A stretch of DNA of 32,580 nucleotides. Source: Coxiella-like endosymbiont (GTDB lineage: Bacteria; Pseudomonadota; Gammaproteobacteria; Coxiellales; Coxiellaceae). The number at the start of each line of letters is the position of its first letter. The stretch's first letter is position 1. The notes under the pieces were generated by a model. It saw nothing but the letters and a program-made list of their open reading frames with translations, was not told where the DNA came from and searched no databases. The stretch is from NCBI RefSeq assembly GCF_002871095.1, contig NZ_NSHJ01000105.1, positions 1-32,580 on the forward strand. Reading direction: 5' to 3'. This document shows positions 9,812 to 19,167 of the stretch, piece by piece. The position numbers and the translations under genes are program-made.

Positions 9812-10900
9812 ATGCTTCGACATAGCCCACTTTACGAAGAACATTTTCAAGCAAAAGCTCATTTTATTGATTTTGCTTCTTGGGAGATGCCTCTCCATTA
9901 TGGATCACAAATTCATGAGCATCACCGAGTGCGGCAGCATGTTGGTATTTTTGATATTTCTCACATGGGTATTGTTGATATAAAAGGCAAGGATGCTAGG
10001 TCTTTTTTACGCTTTCTATTAGCTAATGATATTGCTAAACTTAAAGACATTGGTTATGCGCTTTACAGTTGTATGTTGAACGACAATGGAGGGGTGATCG
10101 ATGATCTTATTGTTTATTATTTATCCCACTCTTATTATCGACTTGTAATGAATGCGGTAACTCGAGAAAAAGATCTGAATTGGATCAAACAGCAAAGCCG
10201 ATCTTATCAAGTGAATGTTAACGAGCAGCCCAAAATATGTATTATTGCTATTCAAGGCCCTGCAGTATTTTCCGTTGCTCAAAAAATCTTTGATAAAGCG
10301 ATCTATCTAAAATTAACACAACTTAAGCCTTTTCAATTTATTTTATTAGATAATTTATTGATAATAGCTCGTACTGGATATACCGGGGAAAATGGTTTGG
10401 AAATAATGGTTCCTGATGTGCAAGCACATGAAGTATGGCAAAAAGCCATACGTGGTGGAGTGCAACCTTGTGGGTTAGGAGCGCGAGATACCCTCCGTTT
10501 GGAGGCGGGATTAAATTTATATGGAATCGACATGGATGAAACAACATCTCCCCTCTGTTCTAATCTTGGTTGGACGGTCTCTTGGGAAGATCCTAACCGA
10601 AATTTTATTGGTCGTACTAGTTTAGAGACCCAATTAAAGCGAGGTATTAAAGAACAACTAGTTGGATTAATTATGGAAGAGCCTGGAGTTTTACGGAATC
10701 ATGAAAAAATTTGGTTAAATAATCTCCAAAAAGGAAAAATTACTAGCGGCAGTTTTTCTCCTACCTTAAGAAAGGGTATTGCTCTGGCTCGTATTCCTAA
10801 TAAGGTGTTTGAAACCGCTTCTATCAAACGGCGAAACAAACAAATTCCGGTTAAGATAACCAAGCCACCTTTTGTGCGTCGAGGTAAAAAAACCTTTTGA
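9812..10900 (+). CDS. gcvT: Aminomethyltransferase, glycine cleavage T protein
   Basis: GcvT takes the aminomethyl group from lipoyl-GcvH and passes the carbon to tetrahydrofolate, releasing ammonia and forming 5,10-methylene-THF. The 362-residue length matches the family (E. coli 364). Visible signatures are [43 protein letters not shown] and [15 protein letters not shown]. The ATG is supported by alignment of the first residues with other GcvT proteins (MxxxSPLYExH). It has no Shine-Dalgarno sequence and lies directly at the predicted transcription start. The C-terminal end is basic ([14 protein letters not shown]). It is the first gene of gcvT-gcvH-gcvPA-gcvPB, and its TGA overlaps the AAGGAGAG ribosome site of gcvH. 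Confidence 0.97.
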   Translation: MLRHSPLYEEHFQAKAHFIDFASWEMPLHYGSQIHEHHRVRQHVGIFDISHMGIVDIKGKDARSFLRFLLANDIAKLKDIGYALYSCMLNDNGGVIDDLIVYYLSHSYYRLVMNAVTREKDLNWIKQQSRSYQVNVNEQPKICIIAIQGPAVFSVAQKIFDKAIYLKLTQLKPFQFILLDNLLIIARTGYTGENGLEIMVPDVQAHEVWQKAIRGGVQPCGLGARDTLRLEAGLNLYGIDMDETTSPLCSNLGWTVSWEDPNRNFIGRTSLETQLKRGIKEQLVGLIMEEPGVLRNHEKIWLNNLQKGKITSGSFSPTLRKGIALARIPNKVFETASIKRRNKQIPVKITKPPFVRRGKKTF

Positions 10901-10911
10901 AGGAGAGAAAA

Positions 10912-11301
10912 ATGGCAAAATTTCCTATAGAATTACGCTATAGTAAAAATCATGAATGGGTAAAGCAAGAATCTGATGGTACTTTTACGGTTGGAGTTAC
11001 GGATCATGCTCAAGAACAGATAGGAGACCTCGTATTTGTTGAGTTACCGGATGTCAATAGTCAAGTAAATATTAATGATGAAATAGCTGTGATAGAATCT
11101 GTAAAAACAGCAGCTGATGTTTACTCTCCTTTTACAGGAGAAGTGGTAGAAGTTAATAAAGCACTTCAAACAAACCCAGCTTTTGTGAATTGTGACCCTT
11201 ATGGCGAGGGTTGGCTTTATCGTATTAAAGCTGATGACGAAAGTGAACTTGATCACTTACTAAATGCTTCTGATTATAAAGCTTTAACCCAGAAAGAATA
11301 A
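10912..11301 (+). CDS. gcvH: Glycine cleavage H protein, lipoyl carrier
   Basis: GcvH is the mobile lipoyl protein that shuttles the aminomethyl group between the P, T and L proteins. I choose the ATG at 10912, not the in-frame TTG at 10897: AAGGAGAG lies at the right distance and the product becomes 129 residues, the exact family length, starting [16 protein letters not shown]. The lipoylated lysine is K65 in [19 protein letters not shown]-type ([19 protein letters not shown]) and C-terminal GWLYRIK motifs are present. Its stop codon lies inside a 16-bp tandem duplication that separates it from gcvPA. Lipoate attachment genes are not in this window. Confidence 0.97.
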   Translation: MAKFPIELRYSKNHEWVKQESDGTFTVGVTDHAQEQIGDLVFVELPDVNSQVNINDEIAVIESVKTAADVYSPFTGEVVEVNKALQTNPAFVNCDPYGEGWLYRIKADDESELDHLLNASDYKALTQKE

Positions 11302-11317
11302 AACCCAGAAAGAATAA
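11286..11317. repeat. Exact 16-bp tandem duplication across the gcvH-gcvPA junction
   Basis: AACCCAGAAAGAATAA occurs at 11286-11301 and again at 11302-11317, both copies identical. The first copy ends with the gcvH stop TAA. The last base of the second copy is the A of the gcvPA ATG. Removing one copy would give TAATG, a one-base stop-start overlap like that of mrp-dcd in this window. The purine-rich AGAAAGA serves as the only ribosome-site candidate for gcvPA. Confidence 0.95.
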
Positions 11318-12666
11318 TGCCTTTTATTCCGCATACACCTAACGATCAAAAGAAAATGTTAGCTCTTATCGGTGCTGATAATATTGAACGCTTATTTGAT
11401 GAGATTCCTTCTAATTTAATACCCGCTACACTTAAACAGCTTCCAGAAGGATTAAATGAAGCAGCTATTACCCAGCTTATGGAGGAACGCGAGCCTCAAA
11501 AATTACTATGTTTCATAGGTGCCGGTGCTTATGAACACCACATTCCAGCGGCTGTCTGGGAAATTACCACACGAGGAGAATTGTACACTGCATATACACC
11601 TTATCAGGCTGAAGCTAGTCAAGGAAGTTTACAATTAATTTATGAATATCAAACCATGATGTCTGAATTACTGGTTATGGACATTTCTAATGCTTCTCTA
11701 TATGATGGGGCCAGCGCCTTAGCTGAAGCGGCATTGATGGCAGTCCGCCTGAAGCAAGGTAAAACACGCCGTATTTTAGTTCCAGGTAGCGTTCATCCAG
11801 CTTATCGAGAGGTTTTGAGATCAATTGTTCAACAGCAAAACATTATGGTTGAAACTATTCCTTATGATCTTAAAAAAGGAATAGTGAATTTAAAATGGCT
11901 AAGTACTGTAGATATGACGGATGTTACCGCTCTCATTATTTCACAGCCTAATTTTTTTGGTACTTTAGAAGCTGTAGATACGTTAACAGATTGGGCTCAT
12001 GAACAGAATATTTTAGTGATTGCTAGTGTGAATCCTTTGGCAATGAGCTTATTAAAACCACCTGGACAGTGGGGAAAAAAAGGTGTAGATATTGCCTGTG
12101 GCGAAGGACAGCCTTTAGGTATTCCTTTAGCTTCCGGTGGACCCTATTTTGGATTTATAGCTTGTAAAAAAGAATATGTAAGGCAACTTCCAGGAAGAAT
12201 CGTAGCAAGAACTGTTGATGGAAAGGGTCGTGAAGGATTTACTTTAACCCTACAAACCCGCGAGCAACACATTCGACGTTCTAAAGCTACCTCAAATATT
12301 TGTACTAATCAAGGGTTGGCAGTAACTGCAGCTACTATTTATTTAAGTTTATTAGGAGCAAAAGGTTTACGTGAAGTGGCATTAGCCTCCCACACAAAAG
12401 CATGGACTCTATTTCAGCGTTTATCGGTTCTCAAGGAAATTACGCCGATTTTTAGTCGACCTATTTTTCATGAATTCGTGGTTCGATGCAAAAAACCGGT
12501 AGAAAAAATAATTAGTCAAATGCTTGAGCGAAAAATTTTAGCTGGGTATTCTTTAAAAGAGGATTATCCCGAACTAGGAAATTGTTTATTAATTTGTGTA
12601 ACGGAAACAAAGAGTAATGAAGATATGGCTTATTATGAGAAAGTGTTTCTTGAAATAATGCACTGA
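11317..12666 (+). CDS. gcvPA: Glycine dehydrogenase (decarboxylating) subunit 1
   Basis: This is the N-terminal half of the split glycine cleavage P protein, which with GcvPB decarboxylates glycine and loads the aminomethyl group onto GcvH. The 449-residue length is normal for the two-subunit form. Recognisable blocks include FIGAGAYEHHIPA, YTPYQAEASQGSLQLIYEYQ, NASLYDGASALAEAALMA, LASGGPYFGF and RSKATSNICTNQGL. The subunit lacks the pyridoxal phosphate lysine, which is on GcvPB. It sits 15 bases after gcvH and 35 bases before gcvPB. The tandem duplication at its start leaves only a weak AGAAAGA ribosome site. Confidence 0.96.
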   Translation: MPFIPHTPNDQKKMLALIGADNIERLFDEIPSNLIPATLKQLPEGLNEAAITQLMEEREPQKLLCFIGAGAYEHHIPAAVWEITTRGELYTAYTPYQAEASQGSLQLIYEYQTMMSELLVMDISNASLYDGASALAEAALMAVRLKQGKTRRILVPGSVHPAYREVLRSIVQQQNIMVETIPYDLKKGIVNLKWLSTVDMTDVTALIISQPNFFGTLEAVDTLTDWAHEQNILVIASVNPLAMSLLKPPGQWGKKGVDIACGEGQPLGIPLASGGPYFGFIACKKEYVRQLPGRIVARTVDGKGREGFTLTLQTREQHIRRSKATSNICTNQGLAVTAATIYLSLLGAKGLREVALASHTKAWTLFQRLSVLKEITPIFSRPIFHEFVVRCKKPVEKIISQMLERKILAGYSLKEDYPELGNCLLICVTETKSNEDMAYYEKVFLEIMH

Positions 12667-12701
12667 ATAAATTTTTAAATGATGAAAGGAAGTAAGTAAA
12701 C

Positions 12702-14195
12702 ATGTTAATTTTCGAAAAATCGCAAGAAAATCGACGTGTAGGGTCGCAAAAAATTCGGGAAAAATTAGAGGCTCATGATATTCCCTCAGATTTATTACGT
12801 CGAAATTTTCCGTATCTGCCCGCATTATCCGAACTTGAAGTAGTTCGACATTTTACTCAATTATCCAGGAAAAATTTTTCAATTGATACACATTTTTATC
12901 CTCTCGGTTCTTGTACAATGAAATATAATCCTCGAGCAGCTAATCGATTAGCTTCGCTTCCAGGTTATTTAAAACGTCATCCCTTAACACCTGAGCTACA
13001 AAGCCAGTCTTTTTTACAATGTCTTTATGAATTACAAATTATGTTGGCAGATATCGTGGGAATGGACAAAGTTTCCTTAACCTCTATGGCAGGTGCTCAA
13101 GGTGAATTTTCTGGCGTAGCAATGATAAAAGCGTATCATGAAAGTCGGGGTGATTGTAATACACGCACGGAAATATTGGTACCTGAAACTGCCCATGGCA
13201 CTAATCCTGCTTCTGCTGCCATGTGTGGGTATAGTGTTAAAGAAGTATTGACGACAAATGAAGGCGATATTGATCTCGAGCAATTAAAAAAAATAGTGGG
13301 TCCGAAAACAGCCGGCATTATGTTAACTAATCCTTCAACATTAGGTGTATTTGAAAGAAAAATTATAGAAGTTTCGAAAATTATTCATGATGTTGGTGGA
13401 TTGCTTTATTATGATGGGGCTAATTTAAATGCGATTTTAGGAAAATATCGACCAGGTGATATGGGATTTGATGTTATGCATTTAAATTTACATAAAACCT
13501 TTGGGACTCCACATGGTGGAGGAGGTCCTGGTGCGGGTCCTGTAGCAGCTAGTAAAAGACTTGAAGAATTTTTACCAGTACCAATGGTTGGAAAAAATGA
13601 TGAAGGATATTATTGGATCACACAAAAAAATCGCCCTAAAACGATTGGGCGATTGTCGACTTTCATGGGTAATGCAGGTGTATTATTGCGAGCATATATC
13701 TATTTGCGGATGTTAGGCAAGGAAGGAATTGTTAGGGTTGCTGAATTTTCTACTTTAAATGCTAATTATTTAATGAAACGTTTAGCACAATTAGGATTGA
13801 CTTTAGCTTTTCCTAAGCGGCGTGCTTCTCATGAATTTATTATAACAGTGAAGCCATTAACTCGCCAATACGGAATTACCGCATTAGATATCGCTAAGAG
13901 ATTTTTAGATTACGGATTTCATGCACCAACGATTTATTTTCCCTTATTAATTCCTGAATGTTTGTTAATTGAGCCCACTGAAACAGAAAGTAAACAGACT
14001 TTAGATTGTTTTGTAGAAGCCTTAGAGAAAATTTTGGTTGAGATAAAAGATAATTCTAAAATAGTACAGAATGCACCTCATACTCAACCCGTAGGGCGAT
14101 TAGATGAAGTTAAAGCGGCCCGTAATTTAGATCTTCGCTGGTATCCCTTTGACTCTCAAAATTCTGCTTTTAAACTTAGAAGTTGTGATCACTAA
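12702..14195 (+). CDS. gcvPB: Glycine dehydrogenase (decarboxylating) subunit 2
   Basis: This is the pyridoxal-phosphate-bearing half of the split P protein. The 497-residue product contains [16 protein letters not shown] (63-78), [30 protein letters not shown] (161-177), [10 protein letters not shown]-type ([13 protein letters not shown]), [10 protein letters not shown] and the cofactor loop [19 protein letters not shown], with the Schiff-base lysine at about K265. AAAGGAAG lies about ten bases before the ATG. With GcvT and GcvH it forms a complete P-H-T set; the L protein (lipoamide dehydrogenase) must come from elsewhere. Its role is glycine breakdown and supply of one-carbon units to folate, relevant to purine and methionine metabolism. 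Confidence 0.97.
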   Translation: MLIFEKSQENRRVGSQKIREKLEAHDIPSDLLRRNFPYLPALSELEVVRHFTQLSRKNFSIDTHFYPLGSCTMKYNPRAANRLASLPGYLKRHPLTPELQSQSFLQCLYELQIMLADIVGMDKVSLTSMAGAQGEFSGVAMIKAYHESRGDCNTRTEILVPETAHGTNPASAAMCGYSVKEVLTTNEGDIDLEQLKKIVGPKTAGIMLTNPSTLGVFERKIIEVSKIIHDVGGLLYYDGANLNAILGKYRPGDMGFDVMHLNLHKTFGTPHGGGGPGAGPVAASKRLEEFLPVPMVGKNDEGYYWITQKNRPKTIGRLSTFMGNAGVLLRAYIYLRMLGKEGIVRVAEFSTLNANYLMKRLAQLGLTLAFPKRRASHEFIITVKPLTRQYGITALDIAKRFLDYGFHAPTIYFPLLIPECLLIEPTETESKQTLDCFVEALEKILVEIKDNSKIVQNAPHTQPVGRLDEVKAARNLDLRWYPFDSQNSAFKLRSCDH

Positions 14196-14673
14196 TGTTT
14201 CATTAAGAAATAGGAATAAAGTTCTCTTAATAAAATGAGAACGTTAATTGTACTGATACGAAGGGAATTTATGGCTATAGTGATATACTTGATTATGGAA
14301 AGCTTTAATTCTGAGACAGGAGTAAAATAATGATTTATTTTTAATGGGTTAATTGAATTAGAGTGTTTTTTAGTGAGCTTTTACGTGTTTGTTGGAGTGA
14401 GTGGGTGAGAGTTACTTTTACTGAAGATGATCCCTTTTGAGTTCCATTTCTTAGTATGATTAAGAAAAACTATCCTTTTCCGCAAATAGTTTGCCTAACG
14501 ATCAAGAAATTTTAAAAAAGAACAATATTTTTTAATGTCCTCAGAATGTTCTAGTGATTAAAACAATAAAAGTTTGCAAAGGAAGAAAGAAAGCTTTTAA
14601 TTTTGTTATCGTGCATAAACTCTCTTATGTTCAAATTTGTTATACCTTAATTATTTAAAGCTCTGATTAGCTT
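14196..14673. other. Non-coding gap between gcvPB and dapB
   Basis: About 480 bases with no plausible gene lie between convergent operons. A 6-bp inverted repeat (GTTCTC 14221-14226 with GAGAAC 14237-14242) follows gcvPB but lacks a T-run, so it is at best a weak terminator. Nothing else was recognised. Confidence 0.6.
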
Positions 14674-15408
14674 TCACAAAATATTCTCTAAACCATATAC
14701 TAAGTGCTTTAAGTCCATTACTTTTCGACACGCTAGAAAAATACCAGGTATTGTGCAACTACGATTCGTGCCATCATGGCGAATAGTCAAAGTTTCGCCA
14801 CTGCCACCGAAAATTACAGATTGGTGTGAAAATAAACCTGGAAGACGAATAGAATGGATAGGTACGTTACTTTTTAATATTCCACAAGTAGGGTTGGGAG
14901 AAGGTATTTTTTTAACTCCTTGAAAACAAGAATCTATTTCTGCCATCATTTGAGCAGTTTTAATGGCAGTACCTGAAGGAGTATCTATTTTATGAGGATG
15001 ATGCATTTCAATAATTTCTGCATCTGGAAAATAATGGGTAGCGTCTCTGGCGTATTTCATCATTAAAATAGCTCCTAAAGAGAAATTTGGAGCAATTATT
15101 CCACCTAATTTTTTTACCTGACATTGTTTTGCTAAACTATTAATCTGTTCTAAAGTTAATCCGGTAGTCCCAACTACGGGACGCGCACCTGCGTTAATAA
15201 TTTTTTCTGTGTTAGTAAAAACTGTGTGAGGAGTAGTGAAGTCAATTACTACATCTACTCCCGTTGTTTTAATAATTTCTGTTAAATTATCTTGTCGTCC
15301 CGTTCCTGCAACTAAATTTAGATCAGATTGGGTCGTAATACTCTTTTTAACCATGCGGCCCATTTTACCGTTAATTCCATTGATAATAACATTAATCATA
15401 TTGATCAT
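14674..15408 (-). CDS. dapB: 4-hydroxy-tetrahydrodipicolinate reductase
   Basis: DapB reduces the dihydrodipicolinate precursor in the lysine and meso-diaminopimelate pathway, feeding peptidoglycan. The 244-residue protein has the dinucleotide-binding GINGKMGRM (11-19), VVGTTGLT (78-85), the substrate loop [10 protein letters not shown] and the catalytic [15 protein letters not shown] (134-148) with the His-His and Lys of the active site. It is slightly short relative to E. coli (273) but within the range of short DapB forms. The ATG overlaps the sodB TGA (ATGA), implying translational coupling; an internal ATG at codon 4 is also possible. Retention suggests the cell still makes its own diaminopimelate, though other dap genes are not here. 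Confidence 0.95.
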   Translation of the reverse strand: MINMINVIINGINGKMGRMVKKSITTQSDLNLVAGTGRQDNLTEIIKTTGVDVVIDFTTPHTVFTNTEKIINAGARPVVGTTGLTLEQINSLAKQCQVKKLGGIIAPNFSLGAILMMKYARDATHYFPDAEIIEMHHPHKIDTPSGTAIKTAQMMAEIDSCFQGVKKIPSPNPTCGILKSNVPIHSIRLPGLFSHQSVIFGGSGETLTIRHDGTNRSCTIPGIFLACRKVMDLKHLVYGLENIL

Positions 15409-16001
15409 TTAAATTGAAAATTTTTTGTTACAAACTCCCAATTTACTATATTCCAAAAATTGTTAACATATTTGGGACGGTCGTTACGGTTATCAATATA
15501 ATAAGCATGTTCCCATACATCACAGGTTAATAATGGTTTTTTACCTTCCGTCATAGGATTGTGAGCGTTTACTGTATTTAAGACTTCTAGTGTTCCATTT
15601 TTATCTTGGACTAACCACGTCCACCCAGAACCAAAATGATTATTGGCAGAATGAGTAAATTCTGCTTTAAACGTTTCTAAGGATCCAAACTGTTTTTTTA
15701 GTGCTAAAGCAAGATCACCGTCGCTGGTTGGTTTCTCGTTCCTAGTACTCTCTGGGCTCATACAGTGCCAATAAAAGGTATGATTCCAGCTTTGGGCTGC
15801 ATTATTGAAAATGCTTCCATTGGATTGCATGATGATTTCTTCAAGGGATCTTTTTTCGAGGGCAGTACCTTTAATAAGTTTATTCAATTTATCCACATAA
15901 GTACGATGATGTTTCCCATAATGGTATTCCAAGGTTTCTTGAGAAATATAGGGTTCGAGGGCATTTACCTTATAAGGTAGACTTGGTAGTTCAAAAACCA
16001 T
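15405..16001 (-). CDS. sodB: Superoxide dismutase [Fe]
   Basis: SodB converts superoxide to hydrogen peroxide and oxygen in the cytoplasm. The 198-residue length fits the family (E. coli 193). Metal ligands are H27, H74, D161 and H165, in [15 protein letters not shown] and [10 protein letters not shown]. The iron-type glutamine (Q70 in AAQSWNHTF) and absence of Mn-type features favour iron. AAGGAAA lies upstream of the ATG. It is the first gene of sodB-dapB and is divergent from a peroxiredoxin gene, so the peroxide product and its remover are neighbours under back-to-back promoters. Confidence 0.97.
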   Translation of the reverse strand: MVFELPSLPYKVNALEPYISQETLEYHYGKHHRTYVDKLNKLIKGTALEKRSLEEIIMQSNGSIFNNAAQSWNHTFYWHCMSPESTRNEKPTSDGDLALALKKQFGSLETFKAEFTHSANNHFGSGWTWLVQDKNGTLEVLNTVNAHNPMTEGKKPLLTCDVWEHAYYIDNRNDRPKYVNNFWNIVNWEFVTKNFQFK

Positions 16002-16249
16002 TTGAATTTCCTTCTGATTAATTTAAAGTGCTCAGTATGGAAAAAAGTTGAGTTTTCTGATTTCCTACTTATTAGGTAGCATGAACATGTTAGTAGTTCT
16101 AAAGATTATTAAACTCATCTATTTACCAGAAACTGTCTAATATTTTTATTTGCTTTTATTTTACCATACGATATCCTATTATCAGTGCAATTGCTAGCGG
16201 GATCTACGAAGTTAACAGAGCAATTACTTTAAATGAAGTAAGATATTAT

Positions 16250-16278
16250 TTGACAAATAAATAATATAGAACTATAGT
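16250..16278 (+). promoter_or_regulatory. Sigma-70 promoter of the peroxiredoxin gene
   Basis: TTGACA (16250-16255, perfect) and TATAGT (16273-16278) are separated by the ideal 17 bases. Transcription would start near 16285, giving a short leader that includes the GGAGA ribosome site before the ATG at 16309. No OxyR-type site was recognised. Confidence 0.75.
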
Positions 16279-16308
16279 TAGTACGAATCTAAATATGGAG
16301 ATAAAATT

Positions 16309-16914
16309 ATGACAGTTTTAGTAGGTCGTAAAGCCCCTGATTTTGTGGTTCCTGCAGTCTTGGCCAATGGTGATATTGTAAACAACTTCAATTTAACTAA
16401 AGCTATCGATCAAAAATATGGGTTAGTCTTTTTTTATCCTCTTGATTTTACATTTGTATGTCCTTCTGAGTTAATTGCTTTAGATCATGCGATTAATGAA
16501 TTCCATAAACGTAATGTAGAAGTAGTAGCTGTTTCTATAGATTCACAGTTTACCCATTATGCTTGGCGTAATGTTTCTATAGAAAAAGGTGGGATTGGAC
16601 CTGTGCGGTATACTTTAGCTGCGGATGTTGCACATAGTATTTGCCGTAGCTATGGAGTAGAGCATTGTGAAGCCAGTGTTGCTTTACGTAGTGCTTTTTT
16701 AATTGATAAGCAAGGAATAGTCCGATCTCAAATTGTAAATGACTTAGCGTTAGGTCGAAGTATTCCAGAAATTTTGCGTATAGTAGATGCCCTCCAATTT
16801 ACTGAAGAACATGGTAAAGTTTGTCCGGCAAATTGGAAAAAAGGTGATCTTGGAATCTACCCTTCTCCAGAAGGAGTTGCAAAATATTTAGCAGAAAATG
16901 CTCACAATTTATAA
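16309..16914 (+). CDS. Typical 2-Cys peroxiredoxin (AhpC/Prx1 family)
   Basis: This thiol peroxidase reduces hydrogen peroxide and organic peroxides. The 201-residue protein has the peroxidatic cysteine C51 in DFTFVCPSEL and the resolving cysteine C172 in HGKVCPANW. GGIG (94-97) is present, but the C-terminal YF motif, which together with GGLG makes eukaryotic Prx1 sensitive to overoxidation, is not visible; robustness to overoxidation is therefore an inference. A companion reductase (AhpF) is not adjacent, so thioredoxin is a possible electron donor. The gene is monocistronic and divergent from sodB. AhpC is a reasonable alternative name; the sequence is closer to the Prx1-type branch. Confidence 0.93.
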   Translation: MTVLVGRKAPDFVVPAVLANGDIVNNFNLTKAIDQKYGLVFFYPLDFTFVCPSELIALDHAINEFHKRNVEVVAVSIDSQFTHYAWRNVSIEKGGIGPVRYTLAADVAHSICRSYGVEHCEASVALRSAFLIDKQGIVRSQIVNDLALGRSIPEILRIVDALQFTEEHGKVCPANWKKGDLGIYPSPEGVAKYLAENAHNL

Positions 16915-17330
16915 ATACAATTATTTTTTCAAAGATAAAATAACCTCGCTGCTTCTTTTTTAATATACTCTTTCTATTAAGAATTTTAAAATAAATAAAG
17001 CAGTTCTTCTTTAAATTCTTCTTTAAAGAAGAAATGAGCTAAATAACCTATAAGAAAGTAAATAGGTGGCGTTTACAATCAAAGAAAGCATAAAAAATAG
17101 TTATTAGTTTGGATTGTTGAAAACTTAAGAACGTAAAGATCAGTTGTACAGAAGCAATTATGGATAATGTTGTTAAATTTGAAAAATAATATACTACGAG
17201 TACAAGCTGAATGCAATCTTAATCTTGAACTAAAATTAAAATAAATATCCAAAGATTACAATCTATAAAGAAAAAACTTTATTCAAATCTATAGTAAAAC
17301 ATAGCAATGTATAGCGCAAATATGGTTCTC
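16915..17330. other. Non-coding gap after the peroxiredoxin gene
   Basis: About 420 bases without a plausible gene lie between convergent genes. It contains the 12-bp tandem duplication and palindrome at 17004-17033 and nothing else I recognise. Confidence 0.6.
17004..17033. repeat. 12-bp tandem duplication forming an 18-bp palindrome
   Basis: TTCTTCTTTAAA occurs twice in a row (17004-17015 and 17016-17027). The second copy continues into GAAGAA, so that TTCTTCTTTAAAGAAGAA (17016-17033) is a perfect palindrome. It lies about 90 bases downstream of the peroxiredoxin stop and could act as a weak hairpin for either strand. Confidence 0.8.
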
Positions 17331-17359
17331 AAAAATAAAAGCCTCTTAAATAGAAGAGG
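17331..17359 (-). terminator. Rho-independent terminator of rnt
   Basis: On the minus strand CCTCTT (17359-17354) pairs with AAGAGG (17347-17342) around a 6-base loop and is followed by C and a T-rich tail, TTTTATTTTT (17340-17331). It begins 42 bases beyond the rnt stop, so it should end the pyrC-rnt transcript. Confidence 0.85.
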
Positions 17360-17401
17360 TGTCTGAAAAGCATTTTTAATACAAAAAAAGTCGTTTAACC
17401 C

Positions 17402-18094
17402 TTACTCTCTTTCAGAGTTTCTTTCAGCGATGAAGGGAAAGGAAGCAGAGAAAGAATCTTGTTTTTTTTCACGTTGCCATCGCCGTCCAATTTTATTGAC
17501 GATGTAACAAAATAATTTAGCTGTGCACTTGGCATCATAAATAGCAGAATGCGCTTCATTTTTATCAAAGGGAATACAAGCCTCTCGTAGTGCTTTAGCA
17601 AGCACCGGTTTGCCAAATACGGTAGCTGCTAAAGTAGCAGTATCAAAACAGGTAAAGGTGTGAAAAGGAGATTTTTTTATTTTACAACGTTTTATGGCCG
17701 CCTTGATAAAAGATAAATCAAAATGGGCGTTATGACCGACGAGCACTGCTTGACGACAGTTATGAGTTACCATAGCTGTTTTTACAAACACGAATAATTC
17801 CTCCAATGCTTTTTTTTCTTCAATTGCAAAGCGAAAAGGGTGATAAGGATCAATTCGTGTAATTTCTAACGACACGGGATTTAAAGTAGCACCTTCGAAG
17901 GGTAGTACATGACAGGAAAATAATTCTCCGGGATGTAATTTTTTTTCTTGATTGATTTCAATTAAAACTGTAGCTATTTCCAATATAGGATTTTTAAGAG
18001 GTTCTAATCCACCCGTTTCAATATCAATAACTACGGGAAGATAACCGCTAAATCGTTCTTTCAAAGGGTCTGGATTAGAGTAGTTTTTGATCAT
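17402..18094 (-). CDS. rnt: Ribonuclease T
   Basis: RNase T is a 3'-5' exonuclease of the DEDDh group that trims the 3' ends of tRNAs and other stable RNAs. The 230-residue product carries the Exo I motif VVIDIETGG (D24, E26), Exo II GHNAHFDLSF (D126) and Exo III AHSAIYDAKCTA (H182, D187), so all five catalytic residues are in place. PFHTFTCFDTATLA matches the RNase T-specific PFHPFATFDTA block. A C-terminal tail of about 25 residues beyond the fold is charged and unconserved. It follows pyrC with a 38-base gap and has no clear ribosome site. A T-tailed hairpin ends the unit. Confidence 0.94.
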   Translation of the reverse strand: MIKNYSNPDPLKERFSGYLPVVIDIETGGLEPLKNPILEIATVLIEINQEKKLHPGELFSCHVLPFEGATLNPVSLEITRIDPYHPFRFAIEEKKALEELFVFVKTAMVTHNCRQAVLVGHNAHFDLSFIKAAIKRCKIKKSPFHTFTCFDTATLAATVFGKPVLAKALREACIPFDKNEAHSAIYDAKCTAKLFCYIVNKIGRRWQREKKQDSFSASFPFIAERNSERE

Positions 18095-18132
18095 AGGTTT
18101 TTTAAATTTATGAATGGTCTTTACTGAGAAAT

Positions 18133-19167
18133 TTAACTCAGTTGCCAGTTCAATGTTTCACCTGCTAACAAGGGTACCACAGTATCTGGACCAAAGGATA
18201 AGGATTTCGGAACTTGCCAAGGTTGTTTAATTAAAGTAATTTTTTTAGTATTAAATGGTAAACCATAAAATTGTGCACCAAAACGACTGGCAAAGCCTTC
18301 TAATTTATTTAATCTATTATGGCGATCAAATAATTCTGTATAAATTTCAATAGCAGTGGGAGAGTTATAAATACCTGCAGCACCAAAAGCTGATTCTTTA
18401 GTTGTTTGCGAATGTGGAGCACTGTCGCTTCCTAAAAAGAATTTAGGATTTCCGCTAATAGCTGCTTTAATAAGTGCATCTTGATCCTGTCTAGTTTTTA
18501 AAGGTGGCAAACAATAATAGTGAGGGTAAAATCTCCCTTTTAGTAAATGATTTTGGGTGAGCCAAAGATGATGAGGGGTAATAGTTGCTGCGAGTGTTGA
18601 TACAGGTGTCTCAGTAATAAAATCTACTGCTATTTTAGTAGAGATATGTTCTAAAATTATTCGTAGATTAGGAAAATGTTTTAATAAAGGAATTAGTTCT
18701 CGTTCAATAAAAATAGCTTCTCGGTCAAAAATTTCGACGTTTAAATCGATGACTTCTCCATGAATCAACAAAGGCAGATTAACGGATTGTAGGACTTCTA
18801 AAATAGGATAAATTTTCTGTAAACTTTTGACACCTGCTTGGGAATGTGTAGTAGTTCCTGCAGGATACAATTTACAAGCCACAATCAAGCTCGATTTTTT
18901 GGCTGCTTTAATTTCTTTCACTGATGAAGTATCGGTAAGATAGAGTGTCATTAAGGGAATAAATTTAGAATTAGTAGGGATGTGTTTTTTGATTCTTTCA
19001 TAATATGCTTTAGCTTGTGCGACTGTAGTTATAGGTCTAACTAAATTCGGCATAACAATGGCTCGCCCAAACTTAAGAGCAATATCGTTAACTGTTCGTC
19101 TAAGATAAGAATCATCACGCAAATGGCAGTGCCAATCGTCGGGTTGAATTATTGTAAGCTTATTCAT
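18133..19167 (-). CDS. pyrC: Dihydroorotase (class II, PyrC)
   Basis: PyrC closes carbamoyl-aspartate to dihydroorotate in de novo pyrimidine synthesis. I place the start at the ATG at 19167, giving 344 residues beginning MNKLTIIQPDDWHCHLRD; an in-frame TTG 21 bases upstream has no better ribosome site. Zinc ligands are all present: H13 and H15 (DWHCHLR), the carboxylated lysine K99 (CKLYPAG), H136 (LLIHGE), H174 (ILEHIST) and D248 (FLGSDSAPH). Length matches E. coli PyrC (348). It precedes rnt on the same strand. With PyrG and Dcd elsewhere in the window it indicates retained pyrimidine synthesis. Confidence 0.95.
   Translation of the reverse strand: MNKLTIIQPDDWHCHLRDDSYLRRTVNDIALKFGRAIVMPNLVRPITTVAQAKAYYERIKKHIPTNSKFIPLMTLYLTDTSSVKEIKAAKKSSLIVACKLYPAGTTTHSQAGVKSLQKIYPILEVLQSVNLPLLIHGEVIDLNVEIFDREAIFIERELIPLLKHFPNLRIILEHISTKIAVDFITETPVSTLAATITPHHLWLTQNHLLKGRFYPHYYCLPPLKTRQDQDALIKAAISGNPKFFLGSDSAPHSQTTKESAFGAAGIYNSPTAIEIYTELFDRHNRLNKLEGFASRFGAQFYGLPFNTKKITLIKQPWQVPKSLSFGPDTVVPLLAGETLNWQLS

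Noticed and set aside
14221-14242. Terminator after gcvPB
   Set aside because: The stem has six mostly AT pairs, a 10-base loop and no T-run.
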